The position numbers were made by a program, and so were the translations under genes. Below the pieces are notes generated by a model, which worked only from the letters and a program-made list of their open reading frames with translations, was not told where the DNA came from and did not search any database. A stretch of 64,000 bases of DNA from Telopea speciosissima (taxonomy: Eukaryota; Streptophyta; Magnoliopsida; Proteales; Proteaceae), in NCBI RefSeq assembly GCF_018873765.1, contig NC_057923.1, forward strand, positions 61,808,593-61,872,592, written 5' to 3'. Of this stretch, positions 1 to 10,170 are shown in pieces. Within the stretch, counting starts at the first letter, position 1, and every line of letters begins with the position of its first letter.

Positions 1-27
1 GGGTCGCCTTGCCGCCTTGACAACTAT
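1..27. mobile_element. Truncated end of an hAT-type MITE
   Basis: The first bases of the window read as a terminal inverted repeat ending CGCCTTGACAACTAT. The same terminus closes the complete MITE at 6788-6907. The rest of this copy lies outside the window, so its other end and target duplication cannot be checked. Confidence 0.5.
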
Positions 28-369
28 GCTTACATAGCCTAAATCGAAGAGTGTCTTCCCCAAATCTTGCTGGATTTGTTAGTTGCAGGAATCAATTTCA
101 GAATCTGGTTTTTTTGAACCAGAGTAGAGCATGTACCTACCGCCACATCTTCAATCAGGTTGATCTTATTCACTTGTTGCTTGCTCTTTGATCTGATACC
201 AGTTCTATTCAATAGGACTTTGAGTGCCGACTCTTCGCCTGAAATTTCAGGCCCAACCGACAGCAACTTAAGGAGTTCTTTTTCTCTCTTTTTCATGGGC
301 TCTGGTCTTCCACCTCCTTGTTTCGATCGGGAGGTTGAAGACAACCACCCTTTTTCTCCCACAAAATAA

Positions 370-1240
370 ACACCTTTGTGTTAACTTACTTCTTTGCAAA
401 CCCCCCCCCCCTTTTTAATTGACTTTCATACCCCCTTACTCCTTTATTCTAGCATTTCATTATTCTTGTTTTAATTCCAGAATTACCCCCAACTAGAACA
501 ATTGTCTCCTTGAAGTCCCAGTTCTTTTTTATACCGAAGGAACCTACACTGTTCATTATATTTACAGTTCTGCCACTCAATTCCGGATTTGAGTTATTTA
601 GTGTTTGTATGGGTTCATACCAAACCCAAATAGTGTTTTGCCACTCTTTTCTTTGGTTCTTTTGACATATTCACATTTCACAGTTCTGCCATTACATTAT
701 TACTCTTGGTTACCAACTATTTATGTACATGTGCTTTATATGAATATCTAGCCGTCAGATTATCACCAAGTTCTGCAGTAGACTTTGTTTGCCCGGCTAT
801 TACACTTGCTCAGAAAATTTTCCAGATCATTGTTTTTTCTCGGGTTTCTTGGTAACCTGCTGATTTGGTGCATGTACAATGTATTACAATCCGGCCGTTG
901 GATCAAGTTACAATTTTCAGCATATATTCTACACTATTAAAATAACACCCGTCCAAAGTATCATGCCATTCTGAGTAACCCCCCCCCCCCCTTATACTTT
1001 TGAGATATGCAATTTCACCTAAATCTGGACTTTGCATTCTGTTCTGACTGGGATATGATGATTGGACTGCACAAGTGCTTTTTGGTGTTCTCCCCTGCAT
1101 TATTTGTCCACATATAGTGCTACACGTGAGGGGGAGATTGGAGTTATCATCTGACATTCAGAGATTATTATTATTATATGTTCATGTCATCTGTGCTCTT
1201 GAAATCAGCAACGCATTTTCTTTTGAAGATTGTTACTTGT
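370..1240. other. Intergenic stretch, no supported gene
   Basis: I see no recognisable coding sequence here. There are C-runs near 400 and 980, and the short open frames on both strands look like chance. The open frames just left of it (about 39-369, both strands) also match nothing I know. Confidence 0.4.
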
Positions 1241-1252
1241 GGGTTTCAGCAA

Positions 1253-1383
1253 CAAAATTCTATCAGTGGTTCACAGCAACCTATTATGCTGAACTTTTAT
1301 TAGTGGTACGCAGCAACCTATGTTGCTCTTATATTAGTGGTTCACAGCAACCTACGTTGCTCTTTTATCAATGGTTCACAGAC
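1253..1383 (+). repeat. Minisatellite, about 35-bp unit, left part
   Basis: About 3.5 copies of a roughly 35-bp unit containing GCAACCTATGTTGCTC followed by TTTTATCAGTGGTTCA. The same unit resumes at 4010-4135, so the array is split by an insertion of about 2.6 kb that itself holds a Copia element. Confidence 0.75.
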
Positions 1384-1764
1384 ATGGCTCTAAATCTTGG
1401 TCAAAACTGCAGGTTTCGAACGAGATATCTCGGTTTCTCAAGAAACCAAGACAAATCTTAATGCCATCACTTTGCACCTGATTTCAACCAGGTTTCGACA
1501 TGTTTCGGCCATATTTTGGTAGTTTCGCAAGTTTCGACCTGAACCACCTATATAAATTCACTTATCCCCATTGAAACTTGACGAAACCTGGGAGTTTCAA
1601 CCTGAAAGCGGTTGAACCACCTTATTGATACCAAATAAATTTTTTATATCAAAACAAATATAAAAACATTTACTTAAATGATGTTTGGTATAAATAAGGG
1701 ATGATTCTGGTTCGATACCATTTCCAAGAACAGTATATACTATCAAACTTGGGTCAAAACTACA

Positions 1765-1969
1765 TGTTAGAATAAGTAGTTCTACCCGATAGGGGTAGTT
1801 TTGTCATATTTTATATTTGTTCTCCCTTAGCCTATTCTTATTTGGGTATTCCTAGGGCAGGGTAGCTTTCCTAATTCTAGTATGATTATTGTAACTCTTT
1901 GATCATAAATAAAGGAGCTTGGTGATCCATATTGATCACTCAAGCATTCAGATCTCAAGGCTGTTTACA
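1765..1969 (+). repeat. 5' LTR of the deleted Copia element
   Basis: A 205-bp LTR with TG...CA ends and a TATA-like ATAAATAAAG near 1907-1916. The primer-binding site follows at 1970. Its partner LTR is reduced to 3754-3774. Confidence 0.85.
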
Positions 1970-1982
1970 TGGTATCAGAGCC
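1970..1982 (+). promoter_or_regulatory. Primer-binding site (initiator Met tRNA)
   Basis: TGGTATCAGAGCC lies immediately after the LTR end and matches the standard plant Copia primer-binding site. Confidence 0.85.
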
Positions 1983-2396
1983 AATTCTGATCTAACAAAC
2001 AGCTTTCTCAGTTTTTGGTTTTTATTTTTTTCCCCCTCCCCTCCACGGTTTCTAGCTTTCTCTTCTCTATCACTCTCAGCTCTTCACTCTCATTCAGGGA
2101 AGCAACTATGAGGCGAATCTACTAAGGATTTAGATGCTGCCCTCCATACCACCTCATTAAATACTGAAGATCATTGGTGTGCCCTGATTCTGCTGGCAGA
2201 ACTTCTCCAACCTTGAAGATCGAGTTCTTACTACAATTGAAGATCGATTCGTCCTTTTTTTGAAGGTTTTTTTCTGCTATACTTGGTGCACACCTTCTTT
2301 GTTTGAAGACTGCAGGAGTGGATCACAATCAATTCAGATCCAGACCTGCAATTTCTCCAAACCCAGGTTTTCCTAATTTTTTATCTAATTAGGGTT

Positions 2397-2840
2397 TCTA
2401 ATTGGCTCATCCGACAGTACTGTTTTTTGCAGGACATATTCCCCACTACTAGAGGGAAACTTGACCTCAGTTTCAGTCTATTATGACGGCTGAAATTTCT
2501 GCAATCTCAAAACCCAGGATTCTCCTTGATTCTGACATCTGCCCTGTTAGGGTTTTTTATTTCTTCATCAGAAGTTGCTGATTTTTTTAGGACTTATTCC
2601 ATACTACCTGTAGAGAATTCGATCCAAGTTTGAGCCTATTCTGACGGTTCAATTTGTGGGAATTTCAAAACCCAGGATTCTACTCAATTCTGACATCTAT
2701 CCTGTTAGGGTTTTTTATTTCTTCATCAGAAGTTGCTGATTTTTTGAGGACTTATTCCATACTACCTGCAGAGAATTCGATCCAAGTTTGAGCCTATTCT
2801 GACGGTTCAATTTGTGGGAATTTCAAAACCCGTGTCTTCT
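2397..2840 (+). repeat. Tandem repeat, 158-bp period, in Copia leader
   Basis: Two close copies and one diverged copy of a 158-bp segment, each containing CCTGTTAGGG, GAAGTTGCTGA and TTCTGACGG words, lie upstream of gag. For example CCTGTTAGGG recurs at 2543 and 2701. They extend the untranslated leader and have no coding sense. Confidence 0.75.
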
Positions 2841-2854
2841 ACACTTTCGACATC

Positions 2855-3732
2855 ATGTCTGATCTTACTTCAGCTGACTCAGATGGATTTGCTCATCCAG
2901 AGTACCTTCCTTTTGCCTCTCCCACTAAACTAGATGGGACTAATTATTTGATGTGGTTAAGGTCTACTTACCTTACTATTGCTGGCCGTGGTTATACAAG
3001 ACACCTTACAGGCAGCCTTCTCAAACCTATTGAAGAAGGACCTGCCCTAACTCGGTGGTTATCTAATGACTCTACGGTAATGTCATATCTTACACATTCT
3101 ATGCATTCTTCCATTGCACCCGGTTATCTTCTCTTTGACACTGGAAGGCCGCAAAGGATACCTATTCCGAGGTTGGGAATAATGCTCAGGTATATGAGTT
3201 AAGAAAAAAAATTCATGACACTAAACAGAATGAGTTGACTATCTCTCAATACTATGCTGAACTTCGCAAGTGCTGGCAAGAACTTGATCATTACTCTGAT
3301 TATCAGCCCACTACTGCCAATGACATTGCTACGTACAGGAAGCATGTCGATAAAATTAGGGTTTATGATTTTTTGGCTGGCCTTAATGTTGAATAGGATC
3401 CAATTAGGGTTCAGATTCTCAGCAAGGATCCCTTCCCTACATTGGAATAGTCCTATACATTGGTTCATATTGAAGATCGACGACAAGGCACACTAAGGCC
3501 ACATGTTGGAAGATACATGGAAAACCAGCCGACTTTGAAGCTAAGCGTGCTGCTCAGAAATCGAAAAACAAGGCTAGTCATACTGAGGCTGTCACTACTA
3601 CTCTTCCTACTAACACTGGACTATCCAAGGATGAACTTCAGGCTTTCCGTCGTATGTTACAGGCTTCCGCTACTTCTACTACATCGACTCCTACCAGTTC
3701 TTCCAACCCTCCAGGTTCAAATTTAGCCCATT
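2855..3732 (+). pseudogene. Copia gag remnant
   Basis: Starts MSDLTSADSDG and includes the Copia gag signature LDGTNYLMW followed by IAGRGYTRHLTG. The first frame is lost near 3150-3200. The homologous reading continues in another frame as ELRKKIHDTKQNELTISQYY and VDKIRVYDFLAGLNVE, where a TAG stop interrupts it near 3394. The zinc-knuckle cysteines are gone, and the tail around 3520-3725 (GKPADFEAKRA-like, then GLSKDELQAFRRMLQ) matches the same region of the younger Copia at 21.3-21.5 kb. It cannot make a functional capsid protein. Confidence 0.85.
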
Positions 3733-4009
3733 AAGGTATTTTTTTTTGCTGGTCAGATCTCAAGGCCGTTTACACTACAACTGCCATTTTGAGTGTTCTT
3801 TATGCGAAACTAATGCATGGATTGGGTTCAAAATGTCAAAAATAGGCAACACAACAAAAATCAGGGGGAAAAAACAACTTATGGGCCTCGAAACCAAGGT
3901 TTCAAGTTGGTTTGGAGAAAGTACCAGGTTTTGACCGAGATATGGTCGAAACCTGGCATATCTCGGTTTTGGGGCTGGCCAAAACTGGCCTTGAAACCGA
4001 TATTTAGAA

Positions 4010-4135
4010 CCTTGTTTAGAGCAACCTATGCTGCTCTTTTATCAGTGGAATGTAGCAACCTATGTTTCCTTTTATCAGTAATTTGCAGCAACCTATGTGA
4101 CACTTATACCAGTAGTTCGTAACAATCTATGCTGC
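4010..4135 (+). repeat. Minisatellite, about 35-bp unit, right part
   Basis: About 3.5 diverged copies of the GCAACCTATG...TTTTATCAGT unit, continuing the array that starts at 1253. Confidence 0.7.
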
Positions 4136-4497
4136 ACTTCTATCTGTCTTCATTGTGGAGATACTTACCACTTGCCTTCCTTGAAGGGCTTATGATGTTG
4201 ATGTTTCTGTTGCTGCTATGATAATTTGGCTTGCGATTGGTGTTCTCTAGCACTTATTTTGTTCGTTGTTGTCTGGATTTATTGGATACAAAGATTTTTC
4301 TCTACTGTTGTTGTTGATAGTTGGTGTGCTTGTGTTGGTATTGCTACCAGAATGAAGTTCTCTCTGTGAACATTGGCATCGACGACTACTATATTTATGC
4401 AAGTTGGGTTCTGCTGGTTGTGTCTAGCTTTGTTGTTCCAAGATGAAGCGTAGGATATATATATATATGCTCCAGCTTGAAGGGGAGCGGGAGTCCT

Positions 4498-4716
4498 TGT
4501 TATGCTATGTCATTAAAGTTAGTTAGAGTTGGTTTTTACGCTTAGTCTAGTTAAGTCATTGTTGATCTTTTTTATTTACTTGGGTTGTAATTTGACCCTA
4601 AGAAAGATTCTTAATTTAATATAAGTAGTGGGCATAGGCCTCGATAGGTACGATTTTGAATCCTAGTACCCTTTTCTTCTATCGCCTCTCTCTCGGTTCT
4701 CTTCTTCTTCTTAACA
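4498..4716 (+). mobile_element. Copia-type LTR, 3' or solo
   Basis: A 219-bp segment starts TGTTATGC and ends TTAACA, with perfect TGTTA/TAACA inverted termini. It is preceded by a purine-rich tract (CTTGAAGGGGAGCGGGAG) typical of the polypurine tract before a 3' LTR. I find no readable pol sequence upstream and no partner LTR, so this is a truncated 3' end. Confidence 0.5.
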
Positions 4717-4738
4717 GGTTCTGGTTGCTGAGACCATA

Positions 4739-5553
4739 GTTCGAAAACTCAGCGAAATTTCGCCAAAATTTTCTAAATTTTCAGTAATATTGATGGCCCG
4801 AGATGAAATAACATACGAAACATGGGACTGTCATTGTTTCGCCCCGATGCATTCTATGTTATAAATATACACTGTTTCGCGAGTTAAGGTCGAAATATCG
4901 ACCAGAACTCGTTGGTTTCGGTGGTTTCAACCTAGAGAAGGGGAAAAGTGCTGAAAACTTGAATTTTTTGCCAGATCACCACTCTATACTACTGGAATAC
5001 ACTGCCAGGGGTTGCCACAACACTCCAAAGAGATCAGTTACTGCAAACTGGGGAAGATTTCGCCACATTCAAGTATCGTTCACTGTACTTGGGTGCCTAT
5101 GTATTGTTCATTGTACTTGGGAGCCTATGTATTATTCACTGTACTCTGTAGTTTGTAGTTTCTACTTTAACTATTTCTTAAATAATTGATCAATATTATG
5201 TTCCTACATCCATTGTTGCATAATTTACTTGTTTTACTTGTCAATCATGTCTTATAGTACTAACGTGTAGAATACACAATATTACATATGATATACAACA
5301 GGGTTCGACATTTACTGCCAACCAAGTGCAAATCCAAAACACCACTTTGTGTGACTTTTTTGCAATTTTAAGGGTTACATATGTTTATTTGGCCAAAAAC
5401 AAGGTTTCCCTAAAGTTTTGGAGCCTACTATGGCCATTTGCCCACTGAAACATCAAATCACAATAAGCCGGAGAAAAATGCATGGTTTCGGCGATCAGTG
5501 CTTCGGTGGTTTCGACCTGACCCAACACCAAAACGAGATGAGTTTTTGGACCT
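4739..5553. repeat. Dispersed TIR repeat, family B, copy 1
   Basis: The left end AGTTCGAAAACTC and right end GAGTTTTTGGACCT are inverted. The interior (TGCATAATTTACTTGTTTTA, then GTGCAAATCCAAAACACCA, then TTTTGGAGCC) is collinear with 15499-16258. No transposase was seen. It is probably a non-autonomous DNA element with unclear target duplication. Confidence 0.55.
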
Positions 5554-5769
5554 TGGTTGAGATCAGGTTTTGTCACACTGGTTATCTTCTAGAATGTAAA
5601 TTTTTTGTTATGCATACGTAACTCCTACATTTGCATAACCAAATTTCAGACAAAACAAACAAAAATGCAAAATTTTGTAGTGGTAGAAGTAGGCATCTCT
5701 GAGTCATGTCAAGGTTGAGGTCTATATTCAAGTGACAGGCATAGGTGCGGCTTAAACTTTGAAGTGTCA

Positions 5770-6780
5770 ATGTAACACATATGGCACTAATTGAAATTGA
5801 ATCTCTCGACCAACCCAGTCAATAGAAATACAAGGTGCGATGATATATTATTAAAATGAACTGATAAATCGGAGCAGTATCATTAAGGACAACTGTAATA
5901 GACAATCTGTTCTAACAGCTGATTGGAAATTCCCACTGGTTGAACAGTTTTTGCCAAAAAATTCCACTCAAGCCATCAGGTTGGGAACTCGATTGCCTGG
6001 ATTGCCAACAAGCTACTTGTGCCAGGCCTGTTTATAAAAAACATTGGAGCTGAGAGCCACAAAAGGTCATACTATCATATGGGTCTTACCTTTCTTTAAA
6101 AAACCAAATGAGTCGAACCTGAATGACAAGATGAGGTTTAGGCACAGTTGTCAAGGTGTCACCTACAACCCCTTGAGGTCCAAGCTGACCGGTCGCCTAA
6201 TGTGCCAAGAAACCCAGACGACCAGACCTAATACCCAATGTTCTTTGTTATAAAATTTCATTCATTTCCCATTTCTACACTTAAATGTTTCTACAATGGC
6301 ACAAACTCCCCCCTCATGTTCTATATTTTGACCTCTATAACCCTATATTTCATATATATTTCCATTTATAAGTTGAAAAGTTAATGGTGATTCTGAGTAA
6401 CCTACTGGATTTGGGCTAGAAACCTCAAATAAACCAGAATCACAAGAAGGTAGGATCCAGATTTAGGAGCAAACTTGTTAATGTAGCCAAAACAGATAAG
6501 ATGCGAAAGAACTTCTGGTCAAGTAGTCTATACAGGAAGTAGAATATTCCACCAAAGTTTGAAAATAATCTGAAGATTAGATTTAGAATTATATAAGAAT
6601 TTGAATGCAAGTAGGAAACTTGAAAAGTTAGGGTTTCAAACAGAATCAAGTACCAATCTGATTTAATGATTAAACAGCAGTCTGGATCCTAAAACAGTTG
6701 CAGGAATCAAATTCAAGAGATTGCCTCCAAAAAATCAGGATTTGAGAAATTGAATTTCAGGAGGATTTAGCATGCGGAGG
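5770..6780. other. No gene recognised
   Basis: AT-rich sequence with no convincing exon. A short segment near 6145-6205 (CAGTTGTCAAGGTGTC, then CGGTCGCCTAATG) loosely recalls the hAT MITE termini and may be a decayed copy. Confidence 0.3.
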
Positions 6781-6787
6781 AATAAAC

Positions 6788-6907
6788 TATAGTTGTCACG
6801 GCGTCTAGGCGAGCCAAGACATTGGAAGGGGCCTAGACGCAAGGCAAAACCAACAAGGGAACCAAGGCATCCAAGGCACCCGCCTAGGCAACGCCTTGAC
6901 AACTATA
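6788..6907. mobile_element. hAT-type MITE with 8-bp TSD
   Basis: A 120-bp element with inverted termini TATAGTTGTCACGGCG and CGCCTTGACAACTATA and a palindromic GCCTAGACGC-rich interior. A perfect 8-bp target duplication GAATAAAC flanks it (6780-6787 and 6908-6915). Eight-base duplications are the mark of the hAT superfamily. It has no coding capacity. Confidence 0.85.
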
Positions 6908-7197
6908 GAATAAACAAGTTCATATCTGAAACTGATAATGAAAGGTAATTACAGGATAAAAGTTAAAGTAATGACCTGATAATTCAACAAAGATTTAAGT
7001 GCAGGAGATAGTTGATAAAGAATCCACCAGATTACATGCGGAATCCACAGCAGAAACACATCTGAATCCACAGATGCAAACACCCTTGAATCCACAAGAG
7101 TTGGCCTGAATCCACAGAACCCAAATGGATTGAAGCCTTCATTCATTCATCTAAATTATGGGTAGGCTGTAGCCTCTTGCATACTTATTTTGAATAG

Positions 7198-8440
7198 TGT
7201 GATGCAGATAAATCACATAAATGAGATTATTTTAGTAGAAATAAACCTTGGGTTGGGCTTTATACATGTTGGGCCTCTGGTCAAGTGGAATAGGCTACTT
7301 TAATGGGCCTAAAATAGGGGAAGGAGGAATGGATACGGGATTTATTATTTACTGAAGTTGTGGGATCTATAGAATCTTTTTCCTTTAATTTTAGTTATTT
7401 TTAAAGTGTTTTGGTTGGCTGGATTAGGTCTCTATGAGTTCAGCCTTCTTTCAAGTTGTTTTCTCCATTATTTAATACTATCCTAGTCAATTAAGACCGC
7501 CTCTTGATGTAGACAAAGAAAGTCGACTGCCAAGATCGATTCTGGGTTGTTGAGGGTAAAGAGAAGAGGGCACTTATGGGAGGAGTTATGGAGAAATAAG
7601 GTTGTAAAGGAAAGAGGTTGCAGGGACTGATTGTAATGATGAACTTGCTGAATTAAGCTGCTGTGATTGATAGTTTAGCTTGAAGATATAAAGACAGGAT
7701 AGATAGTTCAGACAACTAGAGTCTTACTAGTGTCCCACCATAGGAGTCTCACCTAGGTCACACATTAGGAGTCTCACCCAAGCAAGCTTGATAAACTCAC
7801 AAGCACTCTTCAAAGAGAAGATGACAAGTTTTTTTCTTTTAATTCTAGCTGCAGAAACAGCCTCCACAATTTCTATATATAGGGTAGTAAGAGCTCCCAA
7901 AAACCCCTTAGATACACGTATGGTAATTAATAGACTGTTGGTATTCCCAACTTAGTGGAGTACCCATTACATAGAAAACATTCCCTTGCATCTAGGAACA
8001 ATAAACAAGAACCTAGGAACTAGAAACAAGAAAACTATAAGTAAATCTAGAAAGTTGAAAAGACTTCTAGGAAGATGAGAAGTCATAAACTTCTTGTTGA
8101 CTTGTGGGCCCAATGGCAGCCCCAAGAGTCCACGAGTGGACTGGTTGGGTCCAAAATAAAGCTTAGTTCTTGTTGGGCCCCATTGGGAACTTGGGCTGGA
8201 ACTTCTTGCTGGTCTGTGCATTCAGCTGCTGCTGGGCTGTGGGCTTAGACTGGGCCTTTTTTTGATGGGTCGGTTGCTGGATCTGAAGGATGCTCTGCAT
8301 CACCTCAAAGGTAAGCTATTGGCTGGAAAAGTTTTAGGCTTAGTTGGAGTCATATTTTAAATAAGTTTGTAAGGGGCTACAGCCCTGTAGACGAATTTGC
8401 GTTATAAAAATTGGTTTTGCCTTTGATTATGTGGTGATTC
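7198..8440 (+). repeat. Dispersed repeat family A, copy 1
   Basis: Starts TGATGCAGAT and contains CATGTTGGGCCT and TTTAATGGGCCTAAAATA, which recur at 25836 onwards. The tail AAGTTTGTAAGGG ... GACGAATTTG matches 26280-26320. The middle (about 7490-8310) does not match the other copies and may be a further insertion. It is probably a retroelement LTR or non-autonomous element. Confidence 0.5.
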
Positions 8441-10170
8441 AGAGCTCCCTGATGTGGTGATTCAGTAGGAACCCTGGTGGTCATTTTAGGAGCCCTTAGT
8501 GGTGATTCCAAGGCTGGGGTTACTGGTGTTGATTCAAGCCCCGTAGATCAGGTGGTTATTCTTGATCATGTCTTTTCTAAATTACTTTTTTCCCATAATT
8601 TCAGTTCCTATATAAGAGGCATAAAATGTCTGCCAGTTCTTTATTTTCTGGGTTTTAAGAATCCTAGCCTCAGAAGGATTCTCTCATTACTTCAAATCTG
8701 TCCATCAGATTCAGATCATATTTACAGGCTCAATCTATTGCTTGTATTGTTAATTTGACTAGAATTTCAGGCTGATCCAAAGACCTGGTTCTATCCTTAT
8801 ACCTGCAATCCTGTCACAAGCTAATCTCCCACTGGATTTACCCTGGTTCGAGTTTAGCACAACATAAAGTGATAGATGGACTCAGAATCAAGAAAGGAAA
8901 GGCCTAAACCAAGAATAGTAATAGATAGACTCAGACTCAAAAAACCAAAGGCCTCAACCAATTCTGAACTGAAAAGGAAACAGGAACTGGCAAGGAAGCT
9001 GAAATAATAAGGAAAACAGGACTGGAATTATAGTAACCTATTCCAACCTGACTAGTAGCAACATAGTAATAATAAATTAAAGAAAATATTCCTAAGTGGA
9101 GCTCATGATTGCTGGTTCCTTGGGCAAACCAGAACTGAACTGCAGGGTCTGGAAAGAACCAGAAAACTAGTTCGAAATTGAACCAGACCAAACTGCAAGA
9201 TATTCTGGCCTGTTTTATCTTCTTTCTTCTGCTGGACACATGGAACCTAAAACGGGCACCTTGGACTCCCCAAGGCATCAAGCTAACTGGTAATGACGTG
9301 CCTCACCATGGCACCTCGACAACCATGGGTTCAGGATTCAAGAGTTGAAACAAATAAGAATAATGTTATAAGGAATGTCAATTAAATAGAAGAATATTGG
9401 TATCAACAGACATCTAGTTGGGATAAGGCTGAGTTGAGTTGAGTTTGTACCAACAGAAGCAAATCTTACCCAGTGATCAAGCTTGTCTAGAATATTGGGT
9501 TCTTGCTTCAACACCCCCCTCCCCCCCAAAAAAAAAGGTATGCTTAAAATCGGTATTCAAGAAGGTAATTGGTTAACAAATGAAGAGTTCTTGATCCAAA
9601 ACATATGACCACACCATATCACCAGCAGAAGAACACCAAGAACATAAGGAGACATCATCATTCCAATTACAATATGCAACAACATGATAAGATAGAAGAG
9701 AATACAAAATAAAACTCCAGATTAGTAATTATTTGGGGAGAAAAATTGGATTCCCTATGAGTTGTGATGCTGATGATAACTAAAATAAGAATTAGCCAAG
9801 TCTTTCTGGTATGTAGTGTATATTCTAAGATCCTCTACCTGCTTCATCTTCACACCTGACATGATATTAGGAGCATTTTGGGCTTTGCAAGATACAAGAT
9901 ATGATCCAGAAAAATCATGATTTCTTGTAAAACATTGAGTGGGTAATAACAAATTTGATGGTTGTTAGAATATATATGGCCAAAAAGTTATATTATTTAT
10001 GTCAATCTACTACAAAGCTATTGTTGGCTCTCTATGATACAAAAAGAATGATTGATTCGAATAGGCAAGGAAAAATGTTTACATGGAGAACCATGAACTC
10101 CTACTCTATACTTAAATACAAATTTGAAAAGAAACAAGTCCTCGTACCCCAGTTTCTCAGGGAGCATGTT
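8441..10170. other. No gene recognised downstream of the apyrase gene
   Basis: Repeat-like sequence with poly-C/poly-A near 9514-9538. No exon is supported. The apyrase transcript presumably ends in the right part of this stretch, but I cannot place its poly(A) site. Confidence 0.3.

Larger units (their letters stand above)
1765..3774 (+). mobile_element. Deleted Ty1/copia retrotransposon with 5-bp TSD
   Basis: The 5' LTR (1765-1969) starts TGTTAGAA and ends TTTACA. It is followed directly by a primer-binding site TGGTATCAGAGCC, the usual initiator-Met tRNA complement, then a leader and a broken gag (2855-3732). The pol region and nearly all of the 3' LTR are missing: only 21 bp (3754-3774), matching the last 21 bp of the 5' LTR with one difference, remain. 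The pentamer CTACA flanks both sides (1760-1764 and 3775-3779), so both outer ends are genuine and the deletion was internal. Confidence 0.9.
1384..4009. mobile_element. Probable TIR-type repeat splitting the minisatellite
   Basis: The sequence between the two halves of the minisatellite begins with TCTAAATCTTGGTC and ends with CGATATTTAGAACCTTG, which are loosely inverted, and is rich in GTTTCGA and GAAACC words. The Copia element at 1765-3774 lies within it. The boundaries come from where the minisatellite stops and restarts. Superfamily is unknown and no clear target duplication was found. Confidence 0.35.

Noticed and set aside
39-369. Open frames on both strands at the left edge (107 and 69 codons)
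   Set aside because: They overlap antisense, have no recognisable domain, and lie beside a MITE end.
1253-1383. Regular 35-bp repeats resembling a CRISPR array
   Set aside because: There are no unique spacers, the units adjoin directly, and the genome is a plant's.
9255-9330. Possible third hAT MITE (GACAACCATGGG)
   Set aside because: Too diverged; no second terminus or 8-bp duplication found.
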